From NCBI GenBank assembly GCA_946406195.1, contig CAMJJT010000004.1, positions 62,001 through 126,000 of the forward strand: a stretch of DNA of 64,000 nucleotides. The letters run 5' to 3'. Shown one piece after another: positions 52,237-58,513 of this stretch. Each line of letters starts with the position of its first letter. Positions within the stretch are counted from its first letter, which is position 1. The position numbers and the translations under genes were made by a program. The notes beneath the pieces were generated by a model. The model made no database searches. It saw only the letters and a list, made by a program, of their open reading frames with translations, and had not been told where the DNA came from. Source of the DNA: an uncultured Bacteroidales bacterium. Lineage in GTDB: Bacteria; Bacteroidota; Bacteroidia; Bacteroidales; Paludibacteraceae.

Positions 52237-54246
52237 ATGAACACAACACAAGTTTTGAATCGTGCAGCGGATAACATTCGTATCCTGGCTGCCGCAGCAG
52301 TAGAAAAAGCAAAGAGTGGTCACCCCGGAGGAGCTATGGGAGGAGCTGACTTCATCAACGTCCTCTTTAGTGAGTTCCTCGAATACGACCCGGACAATGC
52401 CGGTTGGGAAGCGCGTGACCGTTTCTTCCTCGACCCGGGACACATGGCGCCGATGCTTTATGGACAACTCTGCTTAGCCGGAAAATTCACTCTCGAAGAC
52501 CTCAAGAATCTCCGTCAATGGGGTTCGGTGACACCCGGACACCCGGAGCGAGAGATAGAGCGAATGATTGAGAACACCTCCGGTCCGCTTGGTCAAGGAC
52601 ACACGTTCGCTGTGGGAGCAGCCATCGCGGCGAAATGGTTCAACACCCGTTACGGCGAGATTCATAACCCGACCATCTATGCGTTCATCTCCGATGGCGG
52701 TGTGCAGGAAGAGATCTCGCAAGGCGCAGGTCGTCTGGCTGGACACCTCGGATTGGACAACCTCGTCATGTTCTATGACTCCAACACCATCCAACTCTCC
52801 ACGGGTTGCGGCGAAGTGACATCCGAAGATGTCGCCGCCAAATACAAAGCGTGGGGATGGTTCGTACAGGAGATCCCTGGCAATGACCCTGACGCCATCC
52901 GCGAAGCCCTCATCAAAGCGAAAGCGCACAAAGGCGAACCATCCCTTATCATCGGTCATACCACGATGGGTAAAGGTTGTGTAACCGCCGAAGGCGAGAA
53001 CTGGGAAGGCAAGTGTTCGACCCACGGTGCGCCGCTTTCCAAAGCCGGAGCATCCTTCGAGAAGACCATCGAGCACCTCGGCGGTAACCCCGAAGACCCG
53101 TTCCAAATCTTCCCCGAAGTGAAGAAACTGTACGATGACCGCGCTGCGGAACTTCGTGAACTCTGCAACCAAAAATACGAAGCATACTACGAGTGGAAAC
53201 AAGCTAATCCGCTGGCAGCCAATGAATATGAGACCTTTATGTCCGGCGAGACGCCATGCATCGACTGGAGTCTGATTGAGCAAAAACCCGGAGCGGCTAC
53301 CCGTAACGCAAGCGGCGTAGTACTCTCCTTCCTCGCAGAGAACGTGGGTAACATGATCGTTTCTTCTGCCGACCTCTCGAACTCCGACAAGACCGACGGT
53401 TTCTTGAAGAAAACGCACGCCTTCAAGAAAGGTGATTTCAGCGGACAGTTCCTCCAAGCAGGTGTGTCCGAACTCACTATGGCGTGCGTCATGATCGGTA
53501 TGGCGCTTCACGGCGGAATCATCCCTGCGTGTGGTACGTTCTTTGTCTTCAGCGATTACATGAAACCTGCGGTTCGTATGGCGGCTCTCATGGAACTTCC
53601 TGTGAAATTCATCTGGAGCCACGATGCGTTCCGTGTCGGCGAAGATGGTCCAACCCACGAGCCGGTTGAGCAAGAAGCACAGATCCGTCTTATGGAGAAA
53701 CTGCATAACCATAGTGGCAAACCGTCGATGCTCGTTCTCCGTCCGGCGGACGCAGAGGAAACGACGCTCGCTTGGCGTCTGGCAATGGAGAACAACGACA
53801 CACCGACCGCGCTTATCCTCAGCCGTCAGGACATAGCTCCGGTTCCCAACGTCAACCTCGAAGGTTTCCGCAAAGGTGCGTATATTGTCAGCAAAGACGA
53901 GAACCCGCAAGTCGTTCTTCTCGCTTCGGGAAGCGAAGTTTCTACCCTGCTCGCAGGAGCCGAACTCCTCCGTGCAGAAGGTATCCGCTTGCAGATCGTC
54001 AGCGTTCCGAGCGAAGGTCTCTTCCGTCAACAGCCGCAAGAGTACCAGGACGCCGTTCTTCCGAAAGGTATCAAGCGTTTCGGTATGACCGCAGGTCTTC
54101 CGTGCACCCTCGAATCCCTCGTGGGCGAAAACGGTGCTATCTGGGGTCTCAACTCCTTCGGCTTCTCCGCTCCGTACAAGGTCCTTGACGAGAAACTCGG
54201 CTTTACCGCCCAGAACGTCTACGACCAAGTCAAGAAGCTGCTGTAA
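52237..54246 (+). CDS. tkt: Transketolase
   Basis: The 669-residue thiamine-diphosphate enzyme moves two-carbon units in the pentose phosphate pathway. Motifs: KSGHPGGAMGGADF, GPLGQGHTFAVGAAIA, ISDGGVQEEISQGAGRLAGHLGLDNLVMFYDSN (ThDP GDG-like as SDG), SHDAFRVGEDGPTHEPVEQ. The long minus-strand frame opposite this gene is a codon-use shadow. Confidence 0.96.
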   Translation: MNTTQVLNRAADNIRILAAAAVEKAKSGHPGGAMGGADFINVLFSEFLEYDPDNAGWEARDRFFLDPGHMAPMLYGQLCLAGKFTLEDLKNLRQWGSVTPGHPEREIERMIENTSGPLGQGHTFAVGAAIAAKWFNTRYGEIHNPTIYAFISDGGVQEEISQGAGRLAGHLGLDNLVMFYDSNTIQLSTGCGEVTSEDVAAKYKAWGWFVQEIPGNDPDAIREALIKAKAHKGEPSLIIGHTTMGKGCVTAEGENWEGKCSTHGAPLSKAGASFEKTIEHLGGNPEDPFQIFPEVKKLYDDRAAELRELCNQKYEAYYEWKQANPLAANEYETFMSGETPCIDWSLIEQKPGAATRNASGVVLSFLAENVGNMIVSSADLSNSDKTDGFLKKTHAFKKGDFSGQFLQAGVSELTMACVMIGMALHGGIIPACGTFFVFSDYMKPAVRMAALMELPVKFIWSHDAFRVGEDGPTHEPVEQEAQIRLMEKLHNHSGKPSMLVLRPADAEETTLAWRLAMENNDTPTALILSRQDIAPVPNVNLEGFRKGAYIVSKDENPQVVLLASGSEVSTLLAGAELLRAEGIRLQIVSVPSEGLFRQQPQEYQDAVLPKGIKRFGMTAGLPCTLESLVGENGAIWGLNSFGFSAPYKVLDEKLGFTAQNVYDQVKKLL

Positions 54247-54330
54247 GAATAAGCCTCTTTATGCCTAAATATGCCTATATAGGAATCTCCTATTCCGGCC
54301 TAAAAATGCCTATTTATGCCTATAAATAAT
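54247..54330. repeat. GCCTA(A/T) word array, left flank of the four-helix gene
   Basis: About six 9-11 nt units of the type ATGCCTAA/GGCCTAAA/TGCCTATA run through the spacer and into the first codons of the next gene. Confidence 0.85.
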
Positions 54331-55008
54331 CCACAAAAGCCCCAAGTTGAAGGAAGCGTGCTACGCCCTGCTAACCGATGGAAGACCTTGCTCTTCTACC
54401 AAAAAGCGAACACGCTCTTTCAACTGACGGTGGTCTTTTGTGAACGGTTTCTACCAAAATACGGAGACCGCACGGTCGATCAGATGATACAGGCAGCTCG
54501 CTCCGGCAAGCAGAATATCATCGAAGGTTCCGAGGATGGCAAAACGAGCACGGAAATGGAGTTAAAACTCTTGAACGTGGCGCGAAGCAGTATTGGCGAA
54601 TTACAGGAAGATTTTGTAGATTATATTCAGAGAAAACATCTCCCGTTGTGGGACAAAGCGCACCCGAGATACAATGCGATGCGTTCGTTTACGCAGAAAT
54701 ACAACCATTTGGAAGATTACGAACCATATTTCTCCAAATGGAATGACGAAGAAATGGCAAACATCGGTTTGACGCTCTGCCACCAAGTGGATTATATGAT
54801 GAACAAGTATCTTCAATCGTTGGAAAAACTGTTTGTTACACAAGGCGGCATTAAAGAACGGATGTACGCGGCGCGCACAGGTTACCGCAAGGCACAAGAC
54901 GAAGAACATCAAAGACTTGTCGCAGAAAACGCAACTCTTCGCGCCCAACTCGCAACCACCCAAAACGAAGTAGCCCGACTGCGCAAACTCATAGAAAAGA
55001 ACGATTAA
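54316..55008 (+). CDS. Four-helix-bundle (S23/IVP-type) protein
   Basis: The 230-residue protein contains the four-helix-bundle suffix family core: KTLLFYQKANTLFQLTVVFCERF, GDRTVDQMIQAARSGKQNIIEGS, EMELKLLNVARSSIGELQEDF and a C-terminal coiled coil (ENATLRAQLATTQNEVARLRKLI). Relatives are encoded in 23S rRNA intervening sequences or accompany diversity-generating retroelements (Avd). No reverse transcriptase, variable repeat or rRNA is in this window. Its ATG lies in the left repeat array, and the same array resumes after the stop. Confidence 0.82.
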   Translation: MPINNPQKPQVEGSVLRPANRWKTLLFYQKANTLFQLTVVFCERFLPKYGDRTVDQMIQAARSGKQNIIEGSEDGKTSTEMELKLLNVARSSIGELQEDFVDYIQRKHLPLWDKAHPRYNAMRSFTQKYNHLEDYEPYFSKWNDEEMANIGLTLCHQVDYMMNKYLQSLEKLFVTQGGIKERMYAARTGYRKAQDEEHQRLVAENATLRAQLATTQNEVARLRKLIEKND

Positions 55009-55126
55009 TTATGCCTAAACAGGCCTAAAATTGCCTATCTCGGCTTACAGCTGCCTAAATAGGCATATTCCGGCCTAAAGCTGCCTATTCCGGCCTAAAT
55101 ATGCCTATTAATAAATCCCGCCTATA
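55009..55126. repeat. GCCTA(A/T) word array, right flank of the four-helix gene
   Basis: About ten units such as TGCCTAAACAG, GCCTAAATAGGC, ATTCCGGCCTAAA and CTGCCTATTCC; several are self-complementary (GCCTAAATAGGC). It directly abuts the first 29-bp direct repeat. Confidence 0.87.
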
Positions 55127-55155
55127 GCAAAATAAAATAATTGTCCCTCTCCGAG
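55127..55155. repeat. 29-bp direct repeat, left copy
   Basis: Begins GCAAAATAAAATAATTGTCC and ends CTCTCCGAG. It is identical to 55699-55727 except for one base. A related shorter copy is at 62620-62645. Confidence 0.85.
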
Positions 55156-55249
55156 CGGAACTTCTGAGCACTTCGGGAAAGGAGAAAGAAAAAATCTGTA
55201 TCAAAAGTGCAGATTTTTTTGTACAAACTCGTTTTTTACGACAATACCC

Positions 55250-55280
55250 TTGCATATATCAAAAAAAAGTTGTAACTTTG
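55250..55280 (+). promoter_or_regulatory. Promoter of the STAS-like gene
   Basis: TTGCATATATC at -33 and TAACTTTG (55273-55280) at -7. Two mini-ORFs follow before the ATG at 55372 (16 codons from 55301, then 5 codons from 55348 overlapping as ATGA). Confidence 0.75.
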
Positions 55281-55371
55281 CAGCCAAAAGTTGCAAAGAC
55301 ATGCGAAACGACACAGACATATTCTTATTTCAGCAATGCTCCGAAAGATGAATTTCTCGTTGTAGTTGAGT

Positions 55372-55707
55372 ATGAAACAGATTATTAACATACAAGAACA
55401 ATATGGCGCAGAGTTACACACGCGCCAGATGATGGAGCGTTTGGCTGCTTCGCTGAGTACAGAGAATGAATATCTGTTGGATATGGAGGGCGTGGAGCAA
55501 ATCTCCCGTTCGGCAGCTGACGAACTCTATAACCTTACCCACAGCGAAATGCATGTGGATTTGATCAATCTGGAACCATTTGTAGAGAAGATGCTTTCTG
55601 CTGTCACAAAAGGTTGTTTCCTTCCTCGTCAACACACAGCAGGTGACATGCCAATTATCCATTGTGCCACCATCGGCAGCGTCCAACGCCAACTAATGGC
55701 AAAATAA
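55372..55707 (+). CDS. STAS-like (DUF4325-type) protein
   Basis: The 111-residue protein has a STAS-like core: KQIINIQEQYGAELHTRQMMERL, YLLDMEGVEQISRSAADELYNL and VDLINLEPFVEKMLSAV. DUF4325/STAS proteins act in partner-switching or with histidine kinase-like ATPases; no such partner is nearby. ATG at 55372 is preferred over the TTG at 55366. The gene and its promoter lie between two 29-bp direct repeats, the second of which overlaps its last codons. Confidence 0.72.
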   Translation: MKQIINIQEQYGAELHTRQMMERLAASLSTENEYLLDMEGVEQISRSAADELYNLTHSEMHVDLINLEPFVEKMLSAVTKGCFLPRQHTAGDMPIIHCATIGSVQRQLMAK

Positions 55708-55727
55708 AATAATCGTCCCTCTCCGAG
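55699..55727. repeat. 29-bp direct repeat, right copy
   Basis: Matches 55127-55155 with a single T/C difference; overlaps the last codons and stop of the STAS-like gene. Confidence 0.85.
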
Positions 55728-55750
55728 ACGTTAAAATAGGAGAAAGACAA

Positions 55751-55768
55751 GCGCAAAGCGTTGCGCTA
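55751..55768. terminator. Possible weak terminator after the STAS-like gene
   Basis: AGCGCAA AGCG TTGCGCT arms form a 7-bp hairpin followed by an AT-rich (AATTAAATAAAA) rather than pure T stretch. Termination is plausible but not strong. Confidence 0.45.
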
Positions 55769-55802
55769 ATTAAATAAAAAAACAAAGCATTACTATTATT
55801 TC

Positions 55803-55990
55803 GTGTCTATCTAAAAGCGTAGGAAACTTAAAGATATAAGATCACCGAGATAATAAACTGGCTTCAATGAAGATTGAAGTTCTTTTCCCTGTAGTAGTAA
55901 TGTTCACGAAATACAACGTGAACTTCTTATAGGGAAATGGGCTTCATCCTACGCTGCCTTGATAGACACATAAGAAGTTCGCGTTTTTTT
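55803..55990 (+). ncRNA. Structured leader RNA with alternative terminator pairing
   Basis: A long-range stem pairs 55803-55811 with 55961-55969 (9 bp) and 55816-55824 with 55947-55955 (9 bp). Inside are hairpin 55862-55868/55873-55879 (7 bp), a 10-bp helix 55884-55893/55928-55937 and hairpin 55902-55908/55917-55923 (7 bp). Alternatively 55917-55930 pairs with 55970-55983 over 14 bp, directly followed by seven T (55984-55990). The two folds exclude each other, as in riboswitches or attenuators. No known riboswitch class is recognised; a rod-shaped 6S-like RNA is another option. Confidence 0.6.
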
Positions 55991-56001
55991 ATGTGTTTAC
56001 G

Positions 56002-56035
56002 GATTGATAGTTATGCGCAAAAATAATTATCAATC
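56002..56035 (+). promoter_or_regulatory. Hairpin abutting the start codon of the 56036 gene
   Basis: GATTGATAGTTAT (56002-56014) pairs with ATAATTATCAATC (56023-56035) over 13 bp with one G-U and an 8-base loop. The base next to the hairpin is the A of the ATG. It could hide the ribosome entry site. Confidence 0.65.
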
Positions 56036-57883
56036 ATGCTACAAAAAGTAAAATCTTTCTTATCTAAAGGTAATCACGCTCAATGGTGTCTATTCATGCT
56101 CTTTGCATTTATTTTGTTCATTAAGTGCATTTTATTTCATTGGGATGCATTCCTCTCTATATTAATAAGTTCTGCATGGCAAGACCCTCTTTCGTTTTAC
56201 AAATTTTACATTGCTAAGTTGCTTATGCCATTATTTATTGCATCGTTCGTTTTTGTCACTAAGCATTACTGGTGGACGTTTGTTGTATCTTTGCTTGTAG
56301 ATATTTGGTGTATTGCGAACTTAATCTATTTTAAAACCTACGATGCATTCTTGTCTGTTAATGATATTCTATTAGTGGGAAATATGGATGGGGCTTGGTC
56401 GTCTATAACGGCATATTTTGATGGTAGCATGATTTTTATGTTATTGTTAACTATCATATGGGGAATATTCGTTTTAATGTTCCTTAAAAATATAGAAAGT
56501 AGAAAGTGGATGACATTTATTTTGATATTGCCTATTCTTTTTGTTTTAGCATATTTGAATAATTACTTCGTTTATAATCTGAAATTTAGATCAGATGCAT
56601 CAAAAGAGGAAGCATCTCAAATTGAAGTTGAACAAGAGGAATGGATTTCATTTGCAGACCCTAATGGAAGAATAAAAACATATATGAATTACATCCCATT
56701 TTACGAGATATATAAACAAGCGACAGATGATGGGTCATTACCTCAGCCTAATTTTATGGATTACTATATAAAAAGTCAATCAGTAATTTCAGACTTAATA
56801 GCTGTTAACCTATACTATTTATGCAATAGCAATTCTCCCGGAGATATCATACAATTATCTAATATAGAAAAAGAATCTATCCTTCCATATATTCATCCTA
56901 CAATGGCACAACCTCTACCCACAAAAAATCTCATAGTTATTCTTGTTGAAAGTTTGGAGAATTGGCCATTACACCATGCCATAGAAAATCAAGAGATAGC
57001 ACCTTACTTAACCAAACTAAAACAACAAGAACATATATTATACTGCGATAAAATCAAATGCCAAACATTAGGCGGAAATTCTGCAGATGGCCAGATGATA
57101 ATTAATTCCGGATTGCTCCCGACACAAAATGGAGTGGCGTGTATGCTTTATGGGAACAATGTATATCCGAACTTTGCCCATTTTTACACAAATTCAATTC
57201 TTGTAAATCCGTGGCCTCGGATTTGGAATCAAGATACAATGTCTATTCGTTATTCGTACACTCAAAAAATAGAACCGCTATCGGCGCAGTGGGAAGATGC
57301 ACAAGTATTTGAAAATTCTATTAAGCAACTTCAAAACAGCAAATATCCAGTTTGTTTAATGGCAATAACCGTCTCTACTCATGCACCTTTTAATCGTGTA
57401 AGAAACAATAAAATACAAACAAAAGCGCCATCCGTCCTTAATCGCTATATGCAATGCCTAAACTACACAGATTCATGTATTGCAGACTTTATGAATTATA
57501 TTATAAAGGATTCTTTATTATCTCAATCTACAGTAGTAATTACAGGCGATCATACAATATTTAAACCTGCTATGCTGAACGAATTCACGAACTATGCGAA
57601 AGAGCAAAACCTGTCTATCGCATCTGGCGAAAATTATTGTCCGCTAATCATTTATTCACCTCAAATTAAGGGTAACATTCAAATCACAGACACCTGTTAC
57701 CAAATGGACATATTCCCAACTATTCTCCATTTAATAGGTTGTGAGGATTATTATTGGAAAGGTTTTGGAGTAAACATCTTGGATTCTACAGCTCGTCACA
57801 ATCGCCCCATTTCCGAGCAAGAAGCCTTTGAACTATCCGATAAACTCATTCGTAACAATTATTTCGCAGGTATAGAAATGTAG
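56036..57883 (+). CDS. LtaS-type sulfatase-fold membrane phosphotransferase
   Basis: The 615-residue protein has five N-terminal membrane helices (about residues 15-185) and a periplasmic alkaline-phosphatase-like domain: NLIVILVESLENWPL (metal Glu), GGNSADGQMIINSGLLPTQNG (Ser, in place of the usual Thr/Ser nucleophile), FNRVRNN, VVITGDHTIFKP (Asp-His) and FPTILHLIG. The fold is that of lipoteichoic acid synthases and phosphoethanolamine/phosphoglycerol transferases, so transfer of a phospho-group to a surface glycan is likely; the substrate is unknown. The gene is distinctly AT-richer than its neighbours, suggesting transfer. Confidence 0.82.
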   Translation: MLQKVKSFLSKGNHAQWCLFMLFAFILFIKCILFHWDAFLSILISSAWQDPLSFYKFYIAKLLMPLFIASFVFVTKHYWWTFVVSLLVDIWCIANLIYFKTYDAFLSVNDILLVGNMDGAWSSITAYFDGSMIFMLLLTIIWGIFVLMFLKNIESRKWMTFILILPILFVLAYLNNYFVYNLKFRSDASKEEASQIEVEQEEWISFADPNGRIKTYMNYIPFYEIYKQATDDGSLPQPNFMDYYIKSQSVISDLIAVNLYYLCNSNSPGDIIQLSNIEKESILPYIHPTMAQPLPTKNLIVILVESLENWPLHHAIENQEIAPYLTKLKQQEHILYCDKIKCQTLGGNSADGQMIINSGLLPTQNGVACMLYGNNVYPNFAHFYTNSILVNPWPRIWNQDTMSIRYSYTQKIEPLSAQWEDAQVFENSIKQLQNSKYPVCLMAITVSTHAPFNRVRNNKIQTKAPSVLNRYMQCLNYTDSCIADFMNYIIKDSLLSQSTVVITGDHTIFKPAMLNEFTNYAKEQNLSIASGENYCPLIIYSPQIKGNIQITDTCYQMDIFPTILHLIGCEDYYWKGFGVNILDSTARHNRPISEQEAFELSDKLIRNNYFAGIEM

Positions 57884-58179
57884 TAGTCGCGTGAGAGTGG
57901 AGCGAGAGTGGCTGATTAACGGTCATGATATCGTTATTCGAGGAATAACCTAAATCTTAATAATCGTACATTTTTCTGGGCAAAAATGGGCAATTTTTGA
58001 GTCGGTTGTGTCGGCTTTAAGGAGTTCTATGTTCGCTCCGCGAACTCGCGCGGCGCACTTACTCCTTGAATGTCCACTGGACACTCTGTGGTCCGCCTAT
58101 CTAGCTTCACGGTTGTGTCCCGTATATCACTTATATTCCCTCTTCATTCCCCATCTGCACCGGGGTTCCCGCCTTGTTG

Positions 58180-58234
58180 CAATGGGTGCTCAATGGATGC
58201 TGAAAGGATGCTGAATGGGTCCTCAATGGGTTCT
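58180..58234. repeat. Five tandem 11-nt units (CAATGGGTGCT type)
   Basis: CAATGGGTGCT, CAATGGATGCT, GAAAGGATGCT, GAATGGGTCCT and CAATGGGTTCT follow each other without gaps. This is the same unit length as the Fic-gene array at 62273-62338. Confidence 0.9.
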
Positions 58235-58313
58235 CCATCCAACATCCTTACTCTATTGGTACATAATTATAATGTGCTCCAAAGAATTTTAATTCAATCT
58301 CCAAATCCGACTG

Positions 58314-58345
58314 CAAAGATACAAAAAATATTTCATATATGCAAA
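58314..58345 (-). promoter_or_regulatory. Orphan minus-strand promoter
   Basis: On the minus strand TTTGCATATATG at -33 and TATCTTTG (plus-strand CAAAGATA, 58314-58321) at -7, as good as the secA promoter. It points left into the gene-free region and the end of the LtaS-type gene. A 34-codon frame begins about 70 bases downstream (near 58245, minus), reading through the 11-nt array. Confidence 0.65.
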
Positions 58346-58393
58346 TTTACGCACTTCAAAAAGTACAATTTTTGTATAAATTCATACAAATCC

Positions 58394-58424
58394 TTGCGTA
58401 TGTCAAAAAAAAGTAGTACCTTTG
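58394..58424 (+). promoter_or_regulatory. Promoter of leuS
   Basis: TTGCGTATG at -33 and TACCTTTG (58417-58424) at -7. The 5' leader (58440-58513) consists of AAATGACC and AATCGTAAAT words ending near the ATG. Confidence 0.8.
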
Positions 58425-58439
58425 CGCTCGCAAAGGTCA

Positions 58440-58513
58440 ATGAGAAAATGACCCAATGACCAAATCGTAAATAAATCGTACATCGTAAATTTGTAAATCG
58501 TAAATTATATTAT
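58440..58513 (+). repeat. AAATGACC and AATCGTAAAT word leader of leuS
   Basis: The words are shared with the polA and exbD/transporter spacers; six or more copies lead to the leuS start codon. Confidence 0.8.

Larger units (their letters stand above)
57884..58513. other. 630-base gene-free region between the LtaS-type gene and leuS
   Basis: It contains a GTTATTC/GAATAAC hairpin (57933-57949), a GC-rich middle part (58015-58100) with GTTCGCTCCGCGAAC and GTCCACTGGAC palindromes, an 11-nt tandem array (58180-58234), a minus-strand promoter (58314-58345), the leuS promoter and a repeat-filled leuS leader. Short open frames here (for example 58008-58214) lack domain similarity and are not called. 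Confidence 0.65.

Noticed and set aside
52474..54228. 584-codon minus-strand open frame opposite transketolase
   Set aside because: The plus-strand transketolase is complete with all motifs; the antisense frame has no recognisable domain and follows from biased codon use.
54316..55008. Diversity-generating retroelement (Avd component)
   Set aside because: The protein is of the related four-helix type but there is no reverse transcriptase, template repeat or variable target gene in the window.
54247..55126. CRISPR array
   Set aside because: The units are 9-11 nt, degenerate and adjacent without spacers; no cas gene is present.
55803..55990. tRNA, SRP RNA or RNase P RNA
   Set aside because: No cloverleaf, no T-loop GTTCRA motif, no SRP GGAA tetraloop motif and no RNase P core sequences were found; the fold instead has competing long helices.
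58008..58459. Two short plus-strand frames before leuS
   Set aside because: They consist of the GC-rich palindromic part and the 11-nt array, have no domain, and end in the leuS promoter region.
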